Positions 46,601 to 55,335 of a stretch of 56,939 bases of DNA are shown in pieces. The stretch's first letter is position 1. Each line of letters starts with the position of its first letter. The translations under genes were made by a program, and so were the position numbers. The notes beneath the pieces were generated by a model. It did no database searches, was not told where the DNA came from, and saw only the letters and a program-made list of their open reading frames with translations. Location of the stretch: assembly GCA_030141605.1 (NCBI GenBank), contig JAQGDQ010000563.1, positions 82,637-139,575 on the forward strand. Reading direction: 5' to 3'. This stretch comes from Tubiluchus corallicola. Taxonomy: Eukaryota; Priapulida; Priapulimorpha; Priapulimorphida; Tubiluchidae.

Positions 46601-47609
46601 GATCCTTACTGGTGACCGACATAGCATCTGCCCAGTCCCGTAGGCTCTGCCTGAGACGTACCACTGTCTGCGTACACGTCTCATCTTTACGTTTAGAAAG
46701 GTCCCTAAACGCTATGCGGTAACTCTCAGGAGTCACCATATAAGCTGCAAGAATGGCTTCCTTGACTTTGGTATAAGAACGAATATCCTCCCCTTCAATA
46801 AGTTGGAAGGCATAACTAGCCTTACCCGAGAGATGAGGGGCAAGAGAACAACACCACTGTGACCTTGGTATATCATTCACTTGGCAACAACGCTCATAAT
46901 AAGTCAAGTACTCCAGGATCGACTCACCTTGACCTTCCTTAAAAGGTCGCACTTTGAGTTTAATATGCTGTGTGGATTCAGTAAATGCAGAGTTTGCATT
47001 TGTGTTTGATGCGTTTAATGAAAGACGCGCTCTTTGCAACTCTCTGTCATGTCTTTTGCTTTCTTGCATTGCTTCCCACTCTCTCTCCATCCTCCTTTCT
47101 TCACGCTCCCGTTGACGTTCCTTTATCTCTAATTCACGCATCTGCCATTCTCTGTCTCTCGCTAACTCTCTTTCTCTCGCTCTGGACTCCTCCAGTTGTA
47201 AAATTAATTTAACTTTATCATCTGGGGGCAACCCAGTTAAATCATACATGCCTGTCTCATTACTAGTAGTTATTTGTGTGCTAGGATCGCTAAGCTGTTT
47301 TGCTGGTGTTTGGTGCAAGGTAAGCTGTGGCGGACTCAAGTCGGGAGAGGGCGGCGCTAACCTCGTAGCTTGTGTTTTCTCGACTGTCTGTTGTACTGCT
47401 GACAACAGTGTAGTGACGGGCGAAACCATTCCTTGTTGGGTTTCCGATGGTACTGGGCGCTGGGCCTGAATTTCTAATATTGTGTCAATAAGAACTACCC
47501 GCCTATTGGACAAAGAGATCATACCCAATGATCTAGCTATTTCTCGAAGCTCGGACATTGGCAAAGTGTCCAACTGTTCTCTTGTATAAATATTATCCTC
47601 GTCTTCCAT
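43668..47609 (-). CDS. Gmr1-type Gag-protease-integrase-RT(N-terminal) polyprotein
   Basis: A 1313-codon frame beginning at the Met at 47609. Residues about 12-45: a SAP-like helix-extended-helix (LDTLPMSELREIARSLGM). About 130-195: charged coiled coil. About 215-385: capsid, with a SCAN-like C-terminal half (ALDLIAYEHFMTIIPAEVAL). About 415-428: CCHC zinc knuckle CYHCGQQGHYSSSC. About 495: protease active site LRDTGASKSVV. About 770-812: integrase H2C2 zinc finger (HDKLPAAHQG..CLACQ). About 840-940: DDE core (ICIDLIGPL, ILSDRGAQF, TEKFNDSLK). After it, a GPY/F-like stretch (RIWQGPYQVVDKL). From about 1190: RT N-terminus with FCIDYRAVN. It is a single frame with no stop between gag and pol. 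The last few residues follow a frameshift at about 43680. Confidence 0.96.
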   Translation of the reverse strand: MEDEDNIYTREQLDTLPMSELREIARSLGMISLSNRRVVLIDTILEIQAQRPVPSETQQGMVSPVTTLLSAVQQTVEKTQATRLAPPSPDLSPPQLTLHQTPAKQLSDPSTQITTSNETGMYDLTGLPPDDKVKLILQLEESRARERELARDREWQMRELEIKERQREREERRMEREWEAMQESKRHDRELQRARLSLNASNTNANSAFTESTQHIKLKVRPFKEGQGESILEYLTYYERCCQVNDIPRSQWCCSLAPHLSGKASYAFQLIEGEDIRSYTKVKEAILAAYMVTPESYRIAFRDLSKRKDETCTQTVVRLRQSLRDWADAMSVTSKDQALDLIAYEHFMTIIPAEVALWLKKNSIYKLDEAAQKADAYISAQNPRATSSKFSPSPANRKPDVKPATHKGGTAPARVQCYHCGQQGHYSSSCPRKKASPTERPRLAPSVRDKPSYKQLLVPCAPDMATLVTAGAGTEECVSGQPCFRAVLNGKDVTGLRDTGASKSVVHPDHVRPEQYVKGLSNQLSCIHNCDKSCPVAIVEIESPYATGYLTVTVAVDCPVPLLLGNDFETEISPFLSKKDKSSGTNKQQSKQPGKGPTLRHQPLTSGEGRETPKLYSQVVQSTEQKSMSAPQPSWEPQPVADADATKFVAFPIVTRAKARALTEQEKHDAEIQHQASSDTPLPVLNEKQARKQQNLAELVQREHLISEQKNDVTLRNLFDHVQAEAECKAQKAGYFLKQGVLHTVRRNARGGHTDLLVVPSVRRQQVLELAHDKLPAAHQGMRKTIDRVLSQYYWPKVLSDIKAYVKTCLACQRASKRRTADRAPLKPLPIVKEPFAQICIDLIGPLPRTRSGHKYALVIVDQATRYPDAYPLKSESAECVAQALLQFICRHGIPKEILSDRGAQFTSTLIMKLEDALGIKGMFATPYHPMTQGVTEKFNDSLKSSIRKLLQTQRTFEWDELIPFVLFAYRETPQASLKYSPFELVYGFPVRGPMSALRRTWGCTDPPSYDNVDDYVDRVINELEQSTEEAHQALNQAKLAQKRWYDKVSSARSLEIGQEVLVLLPSSKKKLNRIWQGPYQVVDKLSDHTYKVQISKPGVKVHTRTFHINLLKPLVKRSGSVALFSKCQQSDLPFPGVDDLSPSYDEEKLAPTPMQAAQLPEVAFLPPAIQIQFATDVEIPEHLTKQQSCQLSQLLRKHTDIFSDIPGRIHVTEHHIILSDHTPVNQRAYRIPQSRKEIVRKEIIEMEKLDVIQKSDSPYASPAILVPKQDQTIRFCIDYRAVNRKTLFVQYAMPRVDEMVDELHGSEWISQH

Positions 47610-47994
47610 GTTTATTAATTAGTATTATAATACTGTGAGTGCGAATAAATTTATTATTCGACTTTTGCCAAGAAGTATCAACTGTGTGAATTCTTTAAAT
47701 TGTGTAATTCGCGATAGCGAATTCTGCACAAAACTTGGCTTCAATAACTGCAACAAGATTTTGCTATGGAAGCCACAAGAACCAAGTACGTTAAAACGCA
47801 GCAAAAATTTCGTATTACTGCACAAAGTTATAACAACTAAACCTGTTATACGTTCAGCGCAATGTTATAGAACTGAAATATAAGTGTAAAGTGACCTAGT
47901 TTCTCGCACCTAGTTTCTTGTGCGAGTGCTAAATTTCTTCCCAAGGTCTTTGTATTAAACTTAAATTTTTGAAATAAACCTGATTAAATCAATC
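47610..47994 (-). other. 5' leader of the LTR element
   Basis: About 400 bases between the primer-binding site and the Gag start, no coding motif. Packaging signals would be expected here but cannot be recognised. Confidence 0.6.
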
Positions 47995-48012
47995 ACACCG
48001 CTCCTGCCACCA
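47995..48012 (-). other. Primer-binding site
   Basis: Two bases after the 5' LTR the minus strand reads TGGTGGCAGGAGCGG, complementary to a tRNA 3' end (..TGCCACCA). The tRNA could be a leucine type, but this is a guess. Confidence 0.8.
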
Positions 48013-48014
48013 TC

Positions 48015-49308
48015 TGTAATGGCCCGTGCATACAGGGGCAGACCATAGGAGCCAATTAATGGTAGTCGCTGCTAAGTTCCTTGGCCGAGCTAGGGGCACT
48101 AACCGACTGCCCACTAAAGAAACAGACAGTAGCTGAGCGTAGGCAGACTCTACGGGGGCTCTACCTAAATAGCATGGATTCTTTTGTGGTGGGATTGATC
48201 AAAAACAGGCTTTCCATCTATACCCTAAAAGCCAAACTGTAACCAGTCGAATAAATGACAAAATATTAAGTTTAATGACACAAACAAAAACAGTTGTATA
48301 ATTGAGCTTTTTGTGAACAATGGAAATTAGTAATAAACAAAAGCTAATCTGAAAACGTTACTAACCAGCATGGCATGAAATAAATGCAATGACAAAACAT
48401 ACAAAAATCATACAGTTTCCTAACTATTTAAATAGTTCCTACTTACTCTACCAGCCACCCCAAAATGCGTACGCTAGCATAATATATTCTGCAGACAAGT
48501 GTAGTTTGTGGTCATAGTCCTTTAGAACGACTAAAGTGTGGTTCAAACTTCACCTAACGGGTTCACAACTCCCACAGTAACGACGCAAAAGCTCTGAGAG
48601 AAACGTAGCTAAATGTTTCAACGTAAGTCTATCAAAAGGGTGACGTGTGAATGAAGGTGTAGGCACACATGCGTTCGGTAATTCACATCAAAACAAGTTC
48701 TCTCTCTGGCGCCAATTAACGATAACGTTAATAAACAGGTACCTTTGCCTTCCGGTTTATTGGCATAAAGTTCCTACCCGGGCGGAGACGACTTCTCCGT
48801 CCCATGTGATGGACTATCGAGCTGGGCACCTTTCCAACTGCACGACGGTGCTCTCACATGATCCGAGACGACATCTTCCCAGCATGGTAAGATCAGCAAA
48901 GCCATGTAAACCAATGAGTGGACATCTTCCACCACCACGAATAGATCATTAGCTTTTCAAACGTCAGCTAATGGACAATCAGGTAAAACGCAAAAAACGC
49001 AGTTTAACCAACCAAACTCAAGTTGCATATCCTGTCCGAGAAATCTGTGTCATGAACGTACAGAAATCCATGTGTTTGGCTTCAATCCGCTTAAATGCAC
49101 TAACGTACAGTTACACGTTTAACCCAGGGGGGGGGACTAGCATTCCCTAAACTAACAAATAGTATTACCTAGTTGATCATAACAATCTAGAAACAATTTA
49201 CATTTAGTGAACATAAGTAAAGGGAAGCTGGTGTCAAAATATGAAATAAAGCCTAATGTTTATCTGCTAGTTAAAGTACGGTTCAATGATTTATTCTGGG
49301 TCATTACA
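48015..49308 (-). repeat. 5' LTR of the Gmr1-type element
   Basis: Direct repeat of 41063-42380, with TGTAATGG..GTCATTACA ends on the + strand. A TATA box could not be assigned with confidence. Confidence 0.96.
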
Positions 49309-49313
49309 ATCGT
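49309..49313. repeat. Target-site duplication, right (ATCGT)
   Basis: Perfect copy of 41058-41062. Confidence 0.93.
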
Positions 49314-50365
49314 ATTTATTGACGCAAAGCCAGCAGAAGGTTTTACTGCATCAAAATCATAAGCAGAGTACAACGAAATGATACGCAAACGTCACTGCTG
49401 AACAATGCAAACGTAACTGTAGCTTCAAAGCGAGAACCGTCCAAAATTGAACTTTCAGTCAACTCGTCGCTGTACTTTTTGGTGGAGCGTCCTAAAAAGT
49501 TACCTCTTTTGTCTCGTAGCCCACTTTTGCCTGTCGCAAGAGTGTGATTGATTTTACAGGAAAGCTTAATCTGGAATTTTCATATTAATTTGATATGTAT
49601 GAAAATCGCAAAAAAATAGAATTATCAGTCAAGTTAGCTGCATGTCCCAGCAAATCCAAATGATTCCCAAATCAAAATTCATAAATTTCGCATATTTAAC
49701 TTATGAAAAGATCTCATGTGGTTCAACTTGTTCATTTTAAAACTTCAAAAACTACAAAGAGTGAATTTATTATTCAAAAATGACCTAAACGTGTAACAGT
49801 CTCAAAAGCACATTACCTTGGTAGTAAAATTTTTAGGTTAGAAAACTTTTTTATTATTAGCTCTGTATGTATGAACAAGATTCATTTTCTGTTATTTCCA
49901 AACTTTCTCAAAATTTAAGCTAAACCTTGTATAAAACGTTATAACACCAGGTACAATGACCTTATAATTTGGGATAAATTACCTGAATGCATTATAACCT
50001 CTGTGAGAATTTATAAACAAAAGAAAAATCTTAAATCATACTTAATTACAGCATATTCTGATTTGTCACATTGAATGCGTGTGTGTAGTAGTATGGATAT
50101 ATAATATATATACCAATAGTACTTCATAGTATGAAATGCTAATCTCACAACTGTCATTTCCTTCCCTATAAAAATCTATAATTTTCAATTAGTTGTGCCT
50201 ATTTTTGTTTGTTCTTATTTTGGCTATATCTTTGCCTCAATCGTTGTCATTGCGCAGTCGTATTAATTTTTCTCATTCATGGATTCGTCATCAGCAAGTT
50301 GAATTTCTACATTTTTGCACTTTGTCGTCAATCTAAAAAGTGAATGAGCATGTGAGGGGACAGGG
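49314..50365. other. Non-coding sequence, nothing recognised
   Basis: Short frames without motif; a small TA run near 50098-50112. Confidence 0.4.
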
Positions 50366-50428
50366 GAGAAGGAGAGAAAGAGAGAGAGACAAAAGAGAGA
50401 GAAAGAGAGAGACATAGAGAGAGAGTGT
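50366..50428. repeat. (GA)n-rich microsatellite
   Basis: Imperfect GAGAGA/GAAAGA run. Confidence 0.9.
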
Positions 50429-50523
50429 ATGTGTAAGAAGGGGAAAGGGGTGCCGCTAAAGAGCTTTTTTGTAAATAATGTTCTGCAAAATTTTGAAAAA
50501 TTCGGGTAATTTAGTTTGGGAAA

Positions 50524-50718
50524 ATGTCCGTAGCAGTAAACAGTGGCCCTCCCGCAAATCCTAAACCATCTCGCTACACACACAATCAAAGTTGTAGAGG
50601 CGATCAAGGGTTGTTCTTCGGGTTTTTTTGCTTCCCTTTTCCTAACAGTCGATTTGAAAAATTAACTCCTGATGACATAGACAAAGGGCTATATCTAGAC
50701 TTTTCATTTGATGCATAG
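50524..50718 (+). CDS. Small hypothetical open frame (64 codons)
   Basis: Starts MSVAVNSGPPANPKPSRY, has an aromatic stretch GLFFGFFCFPFPN and a charged end FEKLTPDDIDKGLYLDFSF, followed by AATAAA at about 50751. Composition is more protein-like than neighbouring frames, but no family was recognised and a chance frame is quite possible. Confidence 0.2.
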   Translation: MSVAVNSGPPANPKPSRYTHNQSCRGDQGLFFGFFCFPFPNSRFEKLTPDDIDKGLYLDFSFDA

Positions 50719-51380
50719 ATTATTCGAAAATTATATGTGCTTAAATATTAAAATAAATAATTATAATAATGCAGTATACATCGAAAATAATTGTACAGAT
50801 TTATTTATTTCGCTTACATTTATATATGTAATAATAATTTTATTTTGCCAGGGACTGGATGTTTACGTGTTTTCTACGTAAGTTGTGTTACTTTACTATC
50901 GTAATAAACAACCTTGAACTAATTTGCTTGTATCAACAGACTTTCTTTAATATGCTGCTGACTTCAACATTGTGAATTCTGGGTTAGATATATATACGGC
51001 TACAAACTAAAAGTCCAATCATTTTTCTAGAGACCAGTCAAGGTAATAAACATATTAAAATGATAGTCATATTTTTAGTTCATTAGCATTCAAGCTGAAT
51101 GAATTAACTTTTAGCAAGTGAGCTAGTGCGGGAAATTCTTTTTCTTTTCTTCAAAATGTCTTTTCATGCGCGTTTAAGGTCAATGACAGAACGTGGCATA
51201 ACTTTGAAAGAATTTACAGAATTTTTGCGAATTTGTAAGATTTTCAATAATATTGACTGAAAACATTGAGTGAGTTTCATCTCATGCAAAAGTCAAATTT
51301 ACACAAGAAAACTAAAACAAACTAAGTCTTTCTAAGTTATATACATAAACATTCAGTTATCTCAATACTTTAACAACTAT
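50719..51380. other. Non-coding sequence, nothing recognised
   Basis: AT-rich; no motif-bearing frame. Confidence 0.4.
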
Positions 51381-51389
51381 TACAGTGTT

Positions 51390-51600
51390 TCCTATATTGT
51401 CAGAGTATCGTTTCTTAACTCTTTCCCTGGTTTCTTTTCCCAAGTGCTCAGTTGTGGTTAATTTGAAGAAAATCTTAAAATGTGAGAAAATAATTTTTAC
51501 ATCAGTACCCACTAGAAGCTACATGTCAAAATCTAAAATCAGCAACAGACAATTTTGGAAGTTTATTAAGAGCCTTTGTGTTGAAAGCTAGGGCAGAAAG
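51390..51600. repeat. Dispersed family E2, diverged partial copy
   Basis: Contains 'cttaactctttccctggtttcttttcccaag' and 'aagagcctttgtgttgaaagc', corresponding to the end region of the 16.4-kb copy. The match is weak in between. Confidence 0.45.
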
Positions 51601-52369
51601 GCAAAAAAATTCCTTAAAGTAATAATTTGTTGAGTTATTAATCGTATAAATATTTACTGTGTACCAGTTTTGATTTGCTTGGCAAATTTTTTGTCTCGTA
51701 ATGGATTTTCTCTGGTTAAATATTATAGCTGTTGCGTTAGTTATGATTTTATACACTAGATGGCTGACGGATGTTACCTTATGCTACTCAGTTAATTCGA
51801 GCATCCGCCATTACTAGACATGTATGCTGCACTCCAGAGCTGTCAATCATTTTTTCCCATGAGCTCTCATGTGCGACTTTGTTTCCATAAACATTGCAAT
51901 CACTACACCAGCATGTATGAGAGTGCACCTCGTCTCTGCCTTGCTCTACACAGACCCACATGTTTGGGTAAAATAGTTTCACCTTGCAGTGTATGTACAC
52001 TAACCAAAAATGAAAGTGGAGAAATAATAGCAAAGGCTGCAAAAAGGCTGCGTATTAATAAATTGCTGGAATAAAAATTAATGACACAAAAAAACCTGGG
52101 GCAGAATTTGCAAAGCTGTCAAAAAGTTAACAACGTCATTATTACATTCCCTGAACTATTAATACCGACATGGTTAAGTTTGTGGCGAACGATGTGTAAC
52201 TGGGAACTGGTTCTTAAATAAATTTGTATTTTCTTGACCCTGGCAAATATATTTGAGGCGGGGAGGTGGTCAAACTGCATCACTTGTCTTGTAGTTTACT
52301 TTATTTCGCATGTAACTATTTTCTCTGTACGAGAAGACATGCGAATTTGTTCTCAAGTCAAAGCTAGAA
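51601..52369. other. Non-coding sequence, nothing recognised
   Basis: Two overlapping 84-codon frames on opposite strands (51788-52074) without motif. Confidence 0.4.
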
Positions 52370-52374
52370 TTTTT

Positions 52375-52545
52375 TCATCGTGCAAATTTTCTTGCTTTTA
52401 AGGCAAAGCAATCATTTCCGTCATTGTGTGCAACACTTGCAGACATCTTACCTGCCATTTTGAAATTGGGTGTAACCATAAAGGCATATAATCTTCAAAC
52501 ATGGATTCATGACCCTGAAAACCTATATTAGAAAGGAGGTATTTA
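52375..52545. repeat. Dispersed family E6, isolated fragment
   Basis: Matches the right arm of the terminal palindrome (56715-56865): 'catcgtgcaaatttt.ttg', 'aaggcaaagca..catttc.gtcatt', 'caacacttgcagacat.tt.cctgccattt', 'ttgggtgta..cata..ggcatataatcttca.acatgg'. Confidence 0.85.
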
Positions 52546-52609
52546 CTGCTGAGGTTGCCAACATGAACATAATAATGGAACCGAAACAATCGCAAAGTGA
52601 ATGCATACC

Positions 52610-52688
52610 ATAATTTATTATTATATTTTTATCACTATATTTTTATTATAGTTTATTATTATTATTATTTAATTATTATTATTACTAC

Positions 52689-52760
<72 letters not shown>
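52610..52760. repeat. (ATT)n microsatellite
   Basis: About thirty-five ATT units with a few interruptions. Confidence 0.96.
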
Positions 52761-52762
<2 letters not shown>

Positions 52763-52764
52763 AT

Positions 52765-53880
52765 TATATGCAAATGCACATCATTAGCAATTCATATAAT
52801 AATAAAAAAATCATTTCTAGAAAAAGGCACTTTCTGGTTTTCTGGTGTCCCAGTTCTTCTAGTATCATTAATCTTATTACATTCTTGTTTCAATGAAAGC
52901 TCTGGCACGAAAACACAAGGACAGTTCTAAGACTTGCATGAAAAAATCATTTGCTGTAAAAAAACAAGAACAAATTATAAAATTCTAGAATGCGCAAAAA
53001 ATTGAGAGGTTTTTACTAAAATAAGTTTTGCGCACAAAATTTTCCTCAAACTTCTAGAGCGCAGAACTTAAGCAGGCAGAGCAAAACTGCTGCTGATCAT
53101 AGCCGTCACGGTCACGGCTCTGGCTGTGATGATAGACAACTGCCAGTTTCTGGGCGTGAGCATTTGCTGTCAGACTTTATAGACGTGTCTTTTTCCGCTA
53201 TATTGCCAGCTGACAACCCATGCAAATCACTAGTGTTGTGATTTTCGTGTGGCGAGTGTGAAAACCTGCAAATAGAGGTACCTTTATAAATCAGTATTTA
53301 CACGTCATTAAAAATGAAAGATTTATCGTGTTTTACAGAAATCTCGTTCTTTTTTATAATTTTTAGTGAAATGTAAGTTTCAGTGACGTTTGGTGTAACT
53401 TTCTCTTAAATTTAAAACCACAATATATCGTGTTTTTGTGTGACGTAAAGTATTTTTGTGAAATAATGCGAATTTGTGTGTCGTGTTCAAGAATCAAGAT
53501 ACTAAGAGTACGGTTGCTTGTTTACTTTATTCACTACATAATAATAATAAAATGATAATCTTATTTTTCTGTAATCATAACTTCTTGCTTTTATCAATAA
53601 ATTTACTCCCTGTATTCGGTTTCGTTGTGAAACTGCATAATATTAATTGTTTGCATGTAATTATTCTTATTAATACTTGACGAAGTATTTTCTGATTTGA
53701 TAAAAGTTTTGAGTTTCCTAAAGTTTAAAGTAAATGCCTTTATAGTTGGGTTTATATAATTTAAAAATTGTTTAACGAAAATGACTAAACTGATGATAAT
53801 GATGATAAAAATGAAAATAAAATGACTATAATGATAACAAAATATCAAAAAAGAAAATACTTCAAGTAACGCATTTATTG
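52765..53880. other. Non-coding sequence, nothing recognised
   Basis: AT-rich, ATA/ATG patches near 53535 and 53790; no motif-bearing frame. Confidence 0.4.
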
Positions 53881-53919
53881 GAGTTTTCTTGTGGTATTTG
53901 GTTGAGAGAAAAACATATG

Positions 53920-54120
53920 CAAATTAGGCGGACACTTGAGCACTGCAAATTGCCTATTTATGATGTAAAAAAGATGGACAAAAATAAATGGATATTTAGG
54001 CTACCAGAATGCTAAAAAGCTCATAATAATTCAAAAGCTTGAAACTTTGCAAAGTGATAGAGCTAGTTAAGATGATAAAATTTGGTTATGGCTCAATCGA
54101 TATTCGTCGAATTTGAAGTA
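53920..54120. repeat. Dispersed family E6, second fragment
   Basis: Direct match to 55125-55320: 'gag.actgcaaattg', 'tatgatgt.aaaaaagatgg', 'aaaat.aatggatatttag.c.accagaa.gct', 'attcg.cgaatttgaa'-like end. Confidence 0.8.
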
Positions 54121-55029
54121 AGCACAAAATGTTTTATTTTAAATTCAATATTATACAAAAAGTAAAAGACGTGGCGATTTCTTCGCTTCCAATGAGTAGA
54201 CTAAAAAACGTGCTCAATTCTGATTGGTTGACCTACTAAATTCATATAAGCCAGGTTCAACAGGCAATTCTAAATAAGTACAACTTTAGATTAAAGGGCA
54301 AGCAGAGAAAAATTTTCCAAACAGTTTCTTTTATTGAGACAGCAGTTATGCAATTTTTAACAATTGGTAACAATGAAATTGTTACTCTAGAACTACACTG
54401 AGCAGCTTGTGCAAAATAGAATTCACTCTTGGTACTTAGATGGTGCGTAAACGAAAATAAACCTCTTCCTGCAGTCTGGCCAATGAAACTGTTACAACAT
54501 TGCAGCATGAAACCCAAAAACTTTGCTGGTCTTACAAAGACGATCTTGAGACTCTAGTCGAAGAATACTCTAGTTCAATAAATAAGCTCAAATTATTAAT
54601 AACATGGTTCTAAAACTCACACCACGAAGATTAGAATTGATGTTATTGACTCTTGCTTCTGATTATATGCTATCCAAATGAATCTTTGTTTTTTTTTGCA
54701 AAATTTACAAGCAAAACTGTTTAAACCAGAACTCAGTTTATCACGTAGTATAGATTAATCCAGGTTGCAACAAAGAAGACTCGTTTAGGATATCATATAT
54801 CATCAACAATAGTTAATAGTGTCAGTGTTATTTTGCATGGTATAAGTATTAGTTTTTTCAGTAGATGGGATTTATTTGGTGCTTTGAGATATCATGAACA
54901 GGCTACAGAAAGTCGCCTTGGCCAAACAAAGTTTTGGTATTGCAGCTGTAGTAACAGCTACTCTGAATAGGCTCAACGACATTTGACTTTTGGCATAAGT
55001 GAGCATTTGCAAACCAAAAACCAGTTATA
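54121..55029. other. Non-coding sequence, nothing recognised
   Basis: No motif-bearing frame. Confidence 0.4.
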
Positions 55030-55335
55030 TTTACCATAAACCAATCAGTGTAATAAAAAATAGCAAGAAAATGTTTTTTAGCATTTTCAAGTAGAAAATG
55101 GTCCAGAAAATATCATGTCCAAATTATATAGCAATTTGAGTACTGCAAATTGTGCAATTATGATGTCAAAAAAGATGGCCACCTGTTGACCAAAATGAAT
55201 GGATATTTAGTCACCAGAAAGCTCTCTTTGATTTAAATGCATGATACTTTTGTTTGCACAGCACTAAAGTTTATTAAGGTGATCAATTTTAATATGGAAA
55301 TTCGAAATTCGACCAATATGACTGCAATTTTCGAC
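55030..55335. repeat. Dispersed family E6, left shoulder of the palindrome
   Basis: Repeats the 53920-54120 fragment and continues into the left arm. Its partner on the right would lie beyond the window end. Confidence 0.7.

Larger units (their letters stand above)
41063..49308 (-). mobile_element. Full-length Gmr1-type Ty3/Gypsy LTR retrotransposon (8.2 kb)
   Basis: Two directly repeated LTRs of about 1.3 kb with TGTAATG..CATTACA ends, a perfect 5-bp target duplication (ATCGT), a primer-binding site next to the 5' LTR, a polypurine tract next to the 3' LTR, and one gag-pol coding region on the minus strand. Coding order is Gag (zinc knuckle), protease, integrase, reverse transcriptase, RNase H. 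Integrase before RT is Copia-like, but the RT and integrase are Gypsy-like, including a GPY/F-type module after the integrase core. This combination defines Gmr1-type elements. The copy is young (LTRs nearly alike, differing by scattered substitutions and a few indels) but not intact: one frameshift in the RT and one stop between RT and RNase H. Confidence 0.95.

Noticed and set aside
44180-47469. Plus-strand frames of up to 122 codons
   Set aside because: They are shadows of the gag-pol coding region on the opposite strand.
48700-48720. TGGCGCCAATTAA inside the LTRs as a retroviral primer-binding site
   Set aside because: It lies within the LTR rather than next to it and matches only seven bases; the proper PBS is at 47995-48012.
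54257-54517. 86-codon minus-strand frame
   Set aside because: No motif and low-quality composition; probably chance.
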